Positions 43,511-52,436 of a DNA stretch of 64,000 bases are shown here, one piece after another. The notes beneath the pieces are model-generated. The model had not been told where the DNA came from. It ran no database searches and saw nothing but the letters and a program-made list of their open reading frames with translations. The stretch spans positions 179,785 to 243,784 of the forward strand of contig CAWGRQ010000043.1 of assembly GCA_963824985.1 (NCBI GenBank), written 5' to 3'. This stretch comes from JAFNAG01 sp963824985. GTDB lineage: Bacteria; Acidobacteriota; UBA6911. A program made the translations under genes and the position numbers. Every line of letters begins with the position of its first letter. Position 1 is the stretch's first letter.

Positions 43511-44457
43511 GCCGGTGCACTCCTTGTAAGATTTGAGGCAAAACTGAGGATTGTGTGTCGATCGATTTCCCGGAACATGAGAACGGTGAACAGGCCGATA
43601 CCGAGCCAGAATGCCGCGCGGAGCGGCATGGAATTCATGCCGCGGTACAGTTCCCTCAAGATGTGGTACAGGAGCCAGCACTCCAGGGCGAAGGGGGGAA
43701 AGCCGAGAAAGCCGAGGATGGGCATTTCAAATATTTTCCCGTCCCCGAACAGAGGGATCGAATACACCCAGCGCGAAGCCGCCCAGTAATTCCAGAATTC
43801 CCACAGGATTCCGCAAGCAAGCCCGCCGGCGAGAAGACTGCTGATCCGGCGCCAATCGCCCTGGGCGATCTGCCGCGCGAAGCTGCGCTGGCCGAGCCGC
43901 TCGAGCAGAGGATCCAACAGCAGGATCGGTCCGAGCCATATGGCAGGGAAGAAATAACGCGGCCAGAGGAGGGGTGCGATGCACATGCAGATGCCGAGTC
44001 CCGTGCACACGCGCGAGACCAGTCGGCTGGAAGGTGCCGTCAACTCCTCGGTCTCCGAGGCCGAGGCCGATGAGCGAGGCCCGAACAGCATGTGTTCCAA
44101 GAGGTCGCCGGTGAGGAAGATTCCGGGAAGCACCGTGGCGAAAGCAGCCCAATATCCCAACCATCGAAGGCCGGTCTCCGCCGGCACCCCGGTGTAGGCC
44201 CAATTGCGGAGCACAAGGTTGTACCCTTCAAAGAGGAGCCAGATGAAGACGGATAAAGGAAGCATTTGCAATAGCTTAGGGCTCTGACCGTATAGCAGCG
44301 AGCGCCCGCGCAGCCTGAACAGGAGGTTGTCGGCCAGCAGGATGTAGGACCACCAGGCGAAGCAGTAAAACCAGGTCTGAAAGGGTTCGATTTTCCGAAA
44401 CAGGGCATACTCGGAGACGACGACGAGGCAAAGTCCGAGCCAGCCGTAAAACTTCAT
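43495..44457 (-). CDS. Multi-spanning membrane protein of unknown function
   Basis: 320 residues, about eight to nine hydrophobic helices, rich in Trp and Tyr (F-Y-C-F-A-W-W-S-Y, G-I-L-W-E-F-W-N-Y-W-A). The W-E-F-W-N and P-I-L-G-F-L-G-F-P-P-F-A-L-E motifs look like conserved sites and recur in uncharacterised bacterial membrane proteins. No signal peptide or soluble domain. It overlaps the peptidase gene by 4 bp upstream and the DUF4097-like gene by 16 bp downstream. Role unknown. Confidence 0.75.
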   Translation of the reverse strand: MKFYGWLGLCLVVVSEYALFRKIEPFQTWFYCFAWWSYILLADNLLFRLRGRSLLYGQSPKLLQMLPLSVFIWLLFEGYNLVLRNWAYTGVPAETGLRWLGYWAAFATVLPGIFLTGDLLEHMLFGPRSSASASETEELTAPSSRLVSRVCTGLGICMCIAPLLWPRYFFPAIWLGPILLLDPLLERLGQRSFARQIAQGDWRRISSLLAGGLACGILWEFWNYWAASRWVYSIPLFGDGKIFEMPILGFLGFPPFALECWLLYHILRELYRGMNSMPLRAAFWLGIGLFTVLMFREIDRHTILSFASNLTRSAPAWQFG

Positions 44458-45617
44458 TTTGCTTCCCGAATGGCATTATATTCCCGGCAGATCACCAGAA
44501 CCTTATCGACAGGCAATGCTTCAATCGTTCGTCCTGCGTTGCCCGTGGTCGTCGTGGCCATAAACAGAGAGTTATAGACGGCCTCTTCCGTAGCTTCCTT
44601 GACCGCCTGGAACAGCGGCGATACGGCATCATTATGGAGCACCGGAGGGGACAGGGTCCTGGATTTCGGCTGCGCCGGTACGCGCGCCTCGACCGCGGTG
44701 GAGAACGCGACCACATAGTCGCCGCTGCCGTTGCTGCTGTATGACCCGGTCATGGCCAAGCCCAGCATGGCGCGCGCCGCCAGACGCTTCAGATTGCGCG
44801 CATCGAGGGGAGCATCCGTAGCCACGACGACCATACAGGATCCGTCCGGAGAATGATCCGGAGTTGTTCGGCCTGCGGATTTGGCCAGTTCCTGCCCGAC
44901 CGGGGCCCCATTAATCTGGAGAGTGCCGCCATAATTGGTTTGCACCAGCACCCCGACGAGATACCCCCCTTGCCCGGAGTCAATCCGGCGGGACGAGGTG
45001 CCGATCCCTCCCTTGAACCCGAAACAGACAGTGCCGGTTCCGGCGCCAACCGCTCCCTCCGGAACCACACCCCCGCGGGCCGATCGGATCGCTTCCAATA
45101 CATGCTCCTTAGTCACGTGGCGCCCGCGAATGTCGTTCAGCGTGCCGTCATTGGTTTCACCCACGACGGCGTTAACGGAACGGACCCGTTCGTTGCCGGG
45201 CTGGGCCAGAGTATATTCGACGATCCCGGCGATCCCTTCGGCTACATTGAGGGTGTTGGTCAATACGATGGGAGTTTCGAGATTGCCAAGTTCCTCAACC
45301 TGACTGCTGCCGGCCAGCTTCCCGAAAGCGTTGCCCACAAAAACGGCCGCGGGCACTTTCTCCTGGTAGAGATTCCCCCCGTGCGGGAGGATGGCGGTGA
45401 CCCCCGTACGGATACTGGTCCCATCCGACAGGGTCACATGCCCGACCGCTACCCCGGCGACATCAGTGATCGAGTTCAGGGGGCCGGCAGGCAGCACGCC
45501 GGGGGCAATTCCCAACTCCCGCGCCCTTTTGTGGACCTCCGCCGCAGGGCTCAGTGCAATCACCGCAACCGCAAGTCCAAGAAGTGTGCCAACTGTCGAG
45601 GAATATAATCCCCACAT
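44454..45617 (-). CDS. DmpA/P1-type aminopeptidase (peptidase family S58)
   Basis: 387 residues from ATG 45617. Start L-Y-S-S-T-V-G-T-L-L-G-L is a likely signal sequence. G-P-L-N-S-I-T-D-V-A-G-V-A-V-G-H and the autoprocessing site G-S-C-M-V-V-V-A-T-D-A-P-L (Ser as N-terminal nucleophile after cleavage at Gly-Ser) are typical of DmpA, which splits into two chains and removes N-terminal D- or L-residues. N-D-A-V-S-P-L-F-Q-A-V-x-E-A-T-E-E-A-V-Y-N-S-L closes the domain. First gene of a leftward operon of three overlapping genes. Confidence 0.9.
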   Translation of the reverse strand: MWGLYSSTVGTLLGLAVAVIALSPAAEVHKRARELGIAPGVLPAGPLNSITDVAGVAVGHVTLSDGTSIRTGVTAILPHGGNLYQEKVPAAVFVGNAFGKLAGSSQVEELGNLETPIVLTNTLNVAEGIAGIVEYTLAQPGNERVRSVNAVVGETNDGTLNDIRGRHVTKEHVLEAIRSARGGVVPEGAVGAGTGTVCFGFKGGIGTSSRRIDSGQGGYLVGVLVQTNYGGTLQINGAPVGQELAKSAGRTTPDHSPDGSCMVVVATDAPLDARNLKRLAARAMLGLAMTGSYSSNGSGDYVVAFSTAVEARVPAQPKSRTLSPPVLHNDAVSPLFQAVKEATEEAVYNSLFMATTTTGNAGRTIEALPVDKVLVICREYNAIREAK

Positions 45618-45841
45618 GTTTCGCTCCGTTTCCAGGTATGGATTCCCGTGGAATAAAGGCCCTATTGGCCGGGACAACTTTCGCCCAAGGCCATAATTGT
45701 ACAGCTTTTGCCCCGGAAATCATCTGCAAGTTATCCGCGGATGATTTATCTGCAGCGTGATTATCGCAGCCGTACTACAATGGGAAAGAATCTGCCGCCC
45801 TCATCCGCAGAGCGGGCCTGGCTATTAAGGGGAGAATTGAC

Positions 45842-47113
45842 ATGAGCATCCTGATGCAAAAAACCCTGGGAATCCTCCTCGCCGGTGGGGCCGGGGAACG
45901 GCTGTATCCGCTGACCCGGCACCGCGCCAAGCCGGCCGTCTTTTTCGGTGGAAGTTATCGGATTGTGGATGTCACGCTGAGCAACTGCATTAATTCGGGG
46001 CTGCGCAAGGTTTTTATCCTGACCCAGTACAAATCGCTGTCGCTTCACCGGCACATCCGGAACGGCTGGTACAACGTGGTCGCCAAGGACCTCGATGAAT
46101 TCATCGAGGTGATTCCTCCCCAGATGAGAGTGGGTGAAAACTGGTACATGGGGACTGCCGATGCGGTGTGGCAGAATCTGTACTCGGTCAGGGGGGTGCC
46201 CCAGATCAGATTCGTGATGATCCTTTCCGGAGATCACATTTACAAAATGAACTACTACCCGATGCTCCGGAGGCATATCGACCAGGAAGCGGAAGCCACC
46301 ATCGGCGCCATCGACGTTCCGAATGACAAGGCCCACCTGTTCGGAGTCATGGATGTGGACACCTCGGGCCGGATCCGGGGCTTTCGCGAAAAACCGACAG
46401 TGCTTACCCCGGAAGAGATAGCTTCCGGGAAGGTCCTAGCCTCAATGGGGGTTTACATATTCAACAAGGACCTGATGATTCGGGCATTAGAGGAGGACTC
46501 CCGAAATCCGTGCTCATCCCACGACTTCGGCCGTGACATCCTCCCGCTCCTGATCGGCGGTCGAAACGTGTACGCGCACCCCTTCGTCGACGAGAACAAG
46601 AAGGAAGCCCAATACTGGCTCGATGTGGGAACAATCGAGGCTTACTATGAGGCCAACATGGATCTGGTCGCGGTCACCCCTCAGTTTAATCTCTATGACC
46701 AGGATTGGCCGATTCGCACCCACCAGTCACAATACCCGCCGGCGAAGTTTGTCTTTGCCCAAAAGGGCCGCCGCATGGGGATTGCCCTCGACTCGGTCGT
46801 ATCGGGGGGTTGCATTATCAGCGGCGGCCGGGTGGTGAACAGTGTCCTGTCGCCTGGAGTGCGCATCAACAGCTATTGCGACATAAAGGAGAGTATTCTT
46901 TTCCCGCATGTCGAGGTGGGGCGCCATTCGAAAATCTGCCGGGCCATTATCGATCGGGGCGTGAGCCTGCCCAAAAAGACTATCATCGGCCTCGATCCGG
47001 AAGAGGACCGAAGAAGGTTTCACGTTTCCGAGAGTGGAATTGTCGTCGTATCGGCGGAGGATCTGACCCCGGACGGCACGCCAAAATCGGATCGTGGCTC
47101 CTTTCCGGATTGA
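45842..47113 (+). CDS. glgC: Glucose-1-phosphate adenylyltransferase
   Basis: 423 residues. The N-terminal nucleotidyltransferase shows L-A-G-G-A-G-E-R-L-Y-P-L-T and K-P-A-V-F-F-G-G, then W-Y-x-G-T-A-D-A-V-W-Q-N and the G-D-H-I-Y-K-M-N-Y motif; G-F-R-E-K-P is the substrate loop. A left-handed beta-helix with hexapeptide-like repeats forms the C-terminus (S-G-G-R-V-V-N-S-V-L-S-P-G-V-R-I). GlgC makes ADP-glucose for glycogen. GGGGAG precedes the ATG by 6 bp. No other glycogen genes are next to it. Confidence 0.95.
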   Translation: MSILMQKTLGILLAGGAGERLYPLTRHRAKPAVFFGGSYRIVDVTLSNCINSGLRKVFILTQYKSLSLHRHIRNGWYNVVAKDLDEFIEVIPPQMRVGENWYMGTADAVWQNLYSVRGVPQIRFVMILSGDHIYKMNYYPMLRRHIDQEAEATIGAIDVPNDKAHLFGVMDVDTSGRIRGFREKPTVLTPEEIASGKVLASMGVYIFNKDLMIRALEEDSRNPCSSHDFGRDILPLLIGGRNVYAHPFVDENKKEAQYWLDVGTIEAYYEANMDLVAVTPQFNLYDQDWPIRTHQSQYPPAKFVFAQKGRRMGIALDSVVSGGCIISGGRVVNSVLSPGVRINSYCDIKESILFPHVEVGRHSKICRAIIDRGVSLPKKTIIGLDPEEDRRRFHVSESGIVVVSAEDLTPDGTPKSDRGSFPD

Positions 47114-47411
47114 ATTCCGCCGCCGGTAACCACCCGCTTGTGAATCCGAAAAGCCGGTCTGGGCATCCAATTTCGTGACATTCGCTGCAAACGTTTTTGC
47201 TGTTCCTGAAGGCAGACGCGCTGCGTGTCGGCACAAAAGCACGCCACGAATTGCACGGATTGCACAGATTGCCCCAAAAACGCGGAGCCAAAGAGATAAG
47301 TCTCGGTGAAATCTTTGAAATCCGTGGCCTGGTTTTGTTAATCGCGCCTAAGTGAGCAGCATTGGGGCCAGGAATGCATGGGTGCGGCGCCTGGGGTCCG
47401 GCACCACCGGG
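47114..47411. other. Gap after glgC without a gene
   Basis: No open frame with family resemblance. Around 47245-47330 there are short direct and inverted pieces (ATTGCACGGATTGCACAGATTG, GAAATCTTTGAAATCCGTGG cut at these positions) of the type seen in the MITE-like copies, but the match is too weak to call. Confidence 0.35.
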
Positions 47412-48278
47412 TCAGATCCAGCTGATTTTAAAGCCGCCGATGCCGGTCTTGACGACCAGGGAAATACGCACCTTGGCGGCATCATAATTTTCGCTGAAAT
47501 AATCGTCTCCGGACTCCCTGCGGAATCCCTCGAGCGAAAAGCCGCTCAGGAAATGCTTCTCGGCGGTCAAGCGGACGCCGACGCCACGGGGAATGCGCGC
47601 GGTGACTCCTCCGATTCCGACTTCAATCCGGACCTCGGCGTTTTGCTTCCATTCCCCGGAGAAATCGAGGTTGGCTCCGCCGATCCCGCCCTCGAAATCG
47701 AGCCGGCGAAAATTGAGGTTTCCAAGGCCCACGGCATCCAGGCTGCCCACGCCGTTGCGGAGGCGGATTTCGTCGCAGATGGCCGGATTCGGCTCATACA
47801 CGGACAATCGGGCGCTGCCGACACCGGCCTCAAGATCGAGGCGGTTCAACTGCAAGCGCGACAGTGCCAGGCGGGCGTCTCCGACGCCGGTGCGGATCTG
47901 CAGGTTGACCGGGATCTTTTCCGTAAGATTAAGCCGCAACCGGTTCGAATGACGCTCGCCCCGCAACCCTCCCCGGTGAAGGCTCTCCAGCTTGAGCGAG
48001 AGAGTTCCTTCTCGATCGTTTCCCGGCTCATAGTTAATCTCCGGCGCGTAACCGGCCTTGTCGTATTCCAGATCGATCTCATAGAGCTTTGAGGCACTCT
48101 CCCCTGAAATCTCGAGTGTTCCGATATCGAGGCTGACCGTGGCCGCGAGCGAGGATTCATTGCCCATTGGCTGACTTTCCAGTGTCTGAACCATCTCGAC
48201 GGGAATCCGGTCATTGAAGTTGCATCCGGAAAGAAGAAGCACCGCTGCGATTCCAGACTGCCAGATCATGTGTTTCAT
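47412..48278 (-). CDS. Toastrack/LiaF-like envelope lipoprotein
   Basis: 288 residues with a lipobox L-L-L-S-G-C (residues about 15-20). The body has repeating short strands with G-V-G-D-A-R-L-A-L, G-V-G-S-A-R-L-S-V, G-V-G-S-L-D-A-V-G, G-I-G-G-A-N-L-D-F and a final G-I-G-G-F-K-I-S-W-I, a pattern of the LiaF/DUF2154 C-terminal domain. It lies 57 bp after the larger DUF4097 gene, so it is probably the last member of the sigma-factor operon. A sensory or structural envelope role is likely. Confidence 0.75.
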   Translation of the reverse strand: MKHMIWQSGIAAVLLLSGCNFNDRIPVEMVQTLESQPMGNESSLAATVSLDIGTLEISGESASKLYEIDLEYDKAGYAPEINYEPGNDREGTLSLKLESLHRGGLRGERHSNRLRLNLTEKIPVNLQIRTGVGDARLALSRLQLNRLDLEAGVGSARLSVYEPNPAICDEIRLRNGVGSLDAVGLGNLNFRRLDFEGGIGGANLDFSGEWKQNAEVRIEVGIGGVTARIPRGVGVRLTAEKHFLSGFSLEGFRRESGDDYFSENYDAAKVRISLVVKTGIGGFKISWI

Positions 48279-48335
48279 CGGATTCCTCCCGGCTTGAGAT
48301 TTCCGTTTCCATCAGAAACCCGTGCCCAGGATTGC

Positions 48336-50162
48336 CTACCTGGCTTCCGCAGTCGCGCGTTCGCTTGTGCGGGTCCGAATATAGATATCCTGGTTTTCGG
48401 TTTCCAGCTTGATCCTGGGTGTGCCCGATTTCACTCTTCCCTTGAGCGTGGTCAGATCCCCGGCGGCTGAAATCGGTTCGAGTCCGGAGAATTCGGTTGT
48501 GATATGACCGTTGCGCGCGGTGGCCTCGATCGAGAAGGCTGCCGATGGCGCCAGAAACAGGGTGATGTCGCCGTTCTGATTCGTGACTTCGATGTCCTCG
48601 TTGCCAAGCGTTCCCGTGGACAGCGTAACGTCGGCGCGTTTATTGATCACCCGGCAGCCCTTGCTGAAGTCGGTGACCGCCACATCGCGAAGGGTAGTGC
48701 TGATGTCTACCGGGCCGGCGACCGTATTGACCCGAACGGAAGTCCCCTGCGCCGTCGCCTTGATGTAGCCTCCGATATCATCCAGAACGATCCGGTCGGA
48801 ATTGGATTCGATATCGACGTTCCCCTTGATTCTCCGCAGCGTGGCGGTGGCGTAACTGCACGACAGGGCGACGTTGCCGGTTGAATCCGTGACCTGGATG
48901 CGTCTGTGGCTACCCGTTATTTTCAAACCGCTCCCCAGGTTGCTCGCGGTCACCTGACTGCCGGGGGCCTCGATCACCACCGGTTGGCTGACCTGGTCGA
49001 GGGTAATGGTCCCATCGGTGTTGAAGACCGTGGCCTTTCCCTCAATCCTGGTGATGATGATCGGGGAATATTCATTGCGTACCTCGATATCACCCCGTAC
49101 GTCGGACACAGACACCCGGCCGCGGGCTTCGAGGGAAAGATTTCCGGTCAGGTTGTTCAGACGTGACTCGCCATAGCGGTTTGCGAGGGTGAAGCTGCCG
49201 TTGCAGTCGTGTACTTCGAGTGCCTGATGGCTGCACTGAACGAGGAGTTTGCCGTCGAGCCCGGAAACATTGACCGCTCCGAAGGGGTTGCGGATTTCCA
49301 GCGACGCCTGCTTCGGGACGAAGATCTCGAGATCGGCGTTGAAACGGTAGTTCTTGGCCGCCAGATCTTCGCGGTTGGTCTTGACTACAAAGACGGAGGC
49401 TTCCGCTTTCCCTTCCTCGCCCCCCTGAATATGGATCTGATCGGCGATGTCCTTCGCTCGGGGCTCATCCTCTTCAAAAACCACCTTGCGCAGGCGGACG
49501 CGGAGCTCCCGGTCGCTCCCGGGCGAGACGATAACCTGGCCATAGGAATTTTCAATGCGCACGGCCAGCCCGGGAGAGAGAGGGTAGGAAGCCTCCTGGG
49601 TGTAGCTGAAGGACTTTCCCAGGTTTACATCCGTGCCGCCGATGTTGATTGACGACATCCAGATATCGCTCAAAGCGCTATTCGGAATCCTCGAAATGGC
49701 GGACCCGATGATAAGAATCAACAGCAGGCCGACAACTTCCCCGAATCTGAATGAAACGCCCGGCTGCTGGCGGAAATAGTCGATCACTTTCCCCACGCCG
49801 AGCAGGATGAGCAGAATCGGCCAATAGCGGCCTGCCAGCGACCAGAAGTCGGGTCCCATCCCGAAGCTTCTGAACAGGAACAGCACGCCCAGCCCCAGCC
49901 AGAGCAGGCCTCCCAATAGGGAAGGGCGATATCGTCGCCTCGGCCTGCGTGCGGAATCCGGTGCCTCGGCGGGATCCGGCTTCCAGGAAAAATAGCCATA
50001 GAGTTTTTTTATCCCGACCAGAATCGGAAAGACCGGCCAGTAACGGGCGACCAATTGCCAGGCGGTGGCGGCTGAAAGCCAATTTTCGAGGAAAAAGGCC
50101 AGACCTAAACCGATCAGGATCAGGCCGAATATCAGGGCGCCCTTCCGGGAATCAGCAGACAT
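48336..50162 (-). CDS. LiaF-TM plus DUF4097 envelope protein
   Basis: 608 residues. The N-terminal 165 residues hold five short TM helices in LiaF/DUF5668 style (G-L-I-L-I-G-L-G-L-A-F-F-L-E-N, R-Y-W-P-V-F-P-I-L-V-G, R-Y-W-P-I-L-L-I-L-L-G). The rest is a large DUF4097 beta-stack (N-P-F-G-A-V-N-V-S-G-L-D-G-K, V-S-D-V-R-G-D-I-E-V-R-N) with many G-D/N turns. Likely an envelope stress or adhesion protein. The gap to the upstream gene is 15 bp. Confidence 0.8.
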   Translation of the reverse strand: MSADSRKGALIFGLILIGLGLAFFLENWLSAATAWQLVARYWPVFPILVGIKKLYGYFSWKPDPAEAPDSARRPRRRYRPSLLGGLLWLGLGVLFLFRSFGMGPDFWSLAGRYWPILLILLGVGKVIDYFRQQPGVSFRFGEVVGLLLILIIGSAISRIPNSALSDIWMSSINIGGTDVNLGKSFSYTQEASYPLSPGLAVRIENSYGQVIVSPGSDRELRVRLRKVVFEEDEPRAKDIADQIHIQGGEEGKAEASVFVVKTNREDLAAKNYRFNADLEIFVPKQASLEIRNPFGAVNVSGLDGKLLVQCSHQALEVHDCNGSFTLANRYGESRLNNLTGNLSLEARGRVSVSDVRGDIEVRNEYSPIIITRIEGKATVFNTDGTITLDQVSQPVVIEAPGSQVTASNLGSGLKITGSHRRIQVTDSTGNVALSCSYATATLRRIKGNVDIESNSDRIVLDDIGGYIKATAQGTSVRVNTVAGPVDISTTLRDVAVTDFSKGCRVINKRADVTLSTGTLGNEDIEVTNQNGDITLFLAPSAAFSIEATARNGHITTEFSGLEPISAAGDLTTLKGRVKSGTPRIKLETENQDIYIRTRTSERATAEAR

Positions 50163-50177
50163 AAAATCCTCCCGAAG

Positions 50178-50816
50178 CTATTGCTCTTTAGGCTCGTTAA
50201 GCCCGGTTGCGCCTCTGGTCTCTTCTTCGCGATCACGCACGGATCGATACACGATGTACGCGCCCAGTGCGATAAACGCCAGCGGCCACAAACGGTGGAT
50301 GAAGTCGTAGCGAATGAAGTTCTTGAGCATGAACAGCACGCCCAGGCCGATCAGGAAGATTCCCCAGGCCACTACGGTCCGGTCTTTTTCCTGACCGGGT
50401 TTCGCCATCGCGGGACCGTTATGCAGGCGCGCCCGCAGGTTGGCCTCCGCAGCACGGTAGGAATCGAACATGGTGAAAATGAGGAAGACAAAGGAGCCGA
50501 ATCCGAACACCCCGTTAACCTCGTCGGACATTATCACCAGGGCGGCGAACACGGCGAACTGGGTGATGGCCTTCTGATAATCGCCGTTGTATACCGCCCC
50601 CATCCCCGGAATCAGAGAGAGTGCTGCCGCGCGTTTCGGGGCGTCCGTCGGGAGGCGAAGATCTTTGACGGTGGCCGCCCACTCGGCGCCCCGCACGAGA
50701 CAGTCCTGGCAAAAAACCTTACCCTTGATCTGATGAGAACATTCGGCGCACAAAGCCCTGCTGCACGTGCCGCAGAACTCCAGGGATTCCACCTCGGGAT
50801 GATATGCGCATTTCAT
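50178..50816 (-). CDS. B-box zinc finger plus membrane protein
   Basis: 212 residues. The N-terminus has C-A-Y-H-P-E-V, F-C-G-T-C, L-C-A-E-C, F-C-Q-D-C: eight Cys/His in B-box style, the type found at the start of many acidobacterial membrane proteins. Membrane segments follow at about 72-90, 95-118 and 150-190, the last with the R-L-W-P-L-A-F-I-A-L-G-A-Y-I-V motif shared with LiaF-TM/DUF5668. It lies between the anti-sigma and DUF4097 genes and could link a zinc or redox signal to the envelope protein; this is inference. Confidence 0.75.
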   Translation of the reverse strand: MKCAYHPEVESLEFCGTCSRALCAECSHQIKGKVFCQDCLVRGAEWAATVKDLRLPTDAPKRAAALSLIPGMGAVYNGDYQKAITQFAVFAALVIMSDEVNGVFGFGSFVFLIFTMFDSYRAAEANLRARLHNGPAMAKPGQEKDRTVVAWGIFLIGLGVLFMLKNFIRYDFIHRLWPLAFIALGAYIVYRSVRDREEETRGATGLNEPKEQ

Positions 50817-50851
50817 ATGTCATCTCCTTTCAAGCCGACCGAGTATCCCGT

Positions 50852-51478
50852 CTAAGCCGGAAACAGCATCACGCTGCTCTTCTGTTTCGGGACCTTTTCC
50901 GGCTGTTTTGGTTCGGTCGCTTTCTTTTTCCCTTCGACCGGCACGTCCAGCTGCTCGATCATGATTCCCAGCTTGTTGAACAGGCTGTTTTTATAAGAGG
51001 CAAACTGCTCCTGCAATCCGTTTTTGGTGTCGTACATCCGCAGCCCTTCGCTATAAATTTGCTGTACGCCGCGGTCCAGCTGGCGGAACAGTTCCCTTGG
51101 GGAGAGAACGGAAGCCAGAATACCCACTCGAGGCACCATCAGGTCCACGAGCAGAGCCGTGAAAAGCAGGGCCAGCCCGACGCCTGCAGCGAAACGCGGA
51201 GTAAGCAGAGGCTGAAGAAAGTAGGCCCGGATGCGTTCCTGAAGCGTTCGGGTCCGCGGTCGTCCCGAAGTCCGCAGCAGAATCCGATCCAGCAGAGCCT
51301 TATCCACTTCGAGCTCGGGAAACGTCCGGCATGACACCAGCATGGACCGCATTTCCTCGATCAGAACCGAGCAGCTCGGACATTCCTGCAGGTGCTCCGC
51401 CACCTGCATCATTCCTTCGTGCGGCAGGCTGCGCTCCAGGTATTCGCTCAAGCGCTCTTCGATGATTCCGCACTCCAT
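50852..51478 (-). CDS. Zinc-binding anti-sigma factor (ZAS/zf-HC2)
   Basis: 208 residues. The N-terminal H-x-x-x-C-x-x-C motif is V-A-E-H-L-Q-E-C-P-S-C, the ZAS signature, with a Cys near residue 3. One TM segment (about 92-112) leads to a periplasmic part. It starts 9 bp after the sigma gene, so it is likely the cognate anti-sigma factor, holding sigma at the membrane. The periplasmic domain has no recognised fold. Confidence 0.85.
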   Translation of the reverse strand: MECGIIEERLSEYLERSLPHEGMMQVAEHLQECPSCSVLIEEMRSMLVSCRTFPELEVDKALLDRILLRTSGRPRTRTLQERIRAYFLQPLLTPRFAAGVGLALLFTALLVDLMVPRVGILASVLSPRELFRQLDRGVQQIYSEGLRMYDTKNGLQEQFASYKNSLFNKLGIMIEQLDVPVEGKKKATEPKQPEKVPKQKSSVMLFPA

Positions 51479-51487
51479 GACAACCCC

Positions 51488-52066
51488 CTAGGCCTGCATT
51501 CCCAACTGCGGCCTTCGTCTGGTCAGCAGCTTCGCCAGCTCCAGTCGCGCCCGGTTGATCCGGCTCTTGACCGTCCCTTCCGGGATGCCGAGCATCTCCG
51601 CTATTTCCAGATAGGCCATGCCTTCCAGATCGCGGAGGATGATGGCCTCTTTCAGTTCGGGGACCAGCCCCTGCAGGCCTTCCATAAGAAATCTGGATGC
51701 TTCCAATTGTTCCGCCTTCCGCAGAGGGTCGGGGACCTTTTCGTCTTTCAGATTCATGGTCTCCATCTCCTCGGTTCCCGCGGCCTGCTGAAAACGCCGC
51801 GTCCGTCGGAAGTGATCGATAATCAGGTTGCGCCCGACTCTCATAACCCAACTCTGGAAGCTGCCGGAATCCGAGCGAAAGCTCTTGAGATTCTGGTAGA
51901 CCCGGATAAAGATCTCCTGGGTCAGATCCTCCGCTTCATCCCGGCGACAGGTGTAGCGATAGCTAAGGTTGTAAATCCTCTTAGCATAAGAGGTTACAAT
52001 CGTCTCCCAGGCGGCGTCATCTCCCTGGAGACATCGCTCAACGACCTTTTCTTCGCCCGGGAGCAA
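51488..52066 (-). CDS. ECF sigma factor (RpoE-like)
   Basis: 192 residues from a TTG (52064-52066) with AAGGAG six bases upstream. Region 2 (Y-R-Y-T-C-R-R-D-E-A-E-D-L-T-Q-E-I-F) and region 4 (Y-L-E-I-A-E-M-L-G-I-P-E-G-T-V-K-S-R-I) are typical of ECF sigma factors. The linker is longer than minimal. It is the first gene of a five-gene operon with its anti-sigma factor. The subgroup cannot be named. Confidence 0.92.
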   Translation of the reverse strand: MLPGEEKVVERCLQGDDAAWETIVTSYAKRIYNLSYRYTCRRDEAEDLTQEIFIRVYQNLKSFRSDSGSFQSWVMRVGRNLIIDHFRRTRRFQQAAGTEEMETMNLKDEKVPDPLRKAEQLEASRFLMEGLQGLVPELKEAIILRDLEGMAYLEIAEMLGIPEGTVKSRINRARLELAKLLTRRRPQLGMQA

Positions 52067-52091
52067 TCGCGACTCCTTATCTCCTGACCCG

Positions 52092-52118
52092 ATAACGAAT
52101 CAGGATCGTGCAAAGTTC
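52092..52118 (-). promoter_or_regulatory. Candidate ECF-type promoter of the sigma operon
   Basis: On the minus strand GAACTT (52118-52113), 15 bp, CGTTAT (52097-52092), about 25 bp before the TTG start. GAAC plus a CGTT-like -10 with 15-16 bp spacing is the usual ECF pattern, suggesting autoregulation. A sigma-70 reading is not excluded. Confidence 0.4.
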
Positions 52119-52317
52119 AATAAAACAAAACGCGGCCCGAATCCGGGTCCCGGTTCAGATGACGGAAATGCTGGTGATATGGCGCAAGTCGGACAACCTA
52201 ATCTATCAGGTGATGCGATTGGAGAAAACACTTTCCTGCATATCGCTTGGGCGCTTTGAGAATGCCGGATCGCGCGCCGGGGCTGGGACGCGCCGCCGCG
52301 TTTTCGTGCGTTTCCTC

Positions 52318-52344
52318 TTGACCTTTTGTCCGATTTCATATTTA
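52318..52344 (+). promoter_or_regulatory. Possible promoter of nrdR
   Basis: TTGACC (52318-52323), 15 bp, TATTTA (52339-52344). Both boxes are imperfect. The gap 52067-52436 holds no gene. Confidence 0.4.
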
Positions 52345-52436
52345 TTTCTGTAACGTCTTTGAAATCTCAAACTTGAAGGCTTTTGGGGCAGTCCGGATTG
52401 AGATCCCCCAGCCTGCGCCGACCGGAGTGCGAGCTC

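Noticed and set aside
47246..47337. Third copy of the MITE-like element
   Set aside because: Only scattered short matches around ATCCGTGG; no inverted arms of the needed length.
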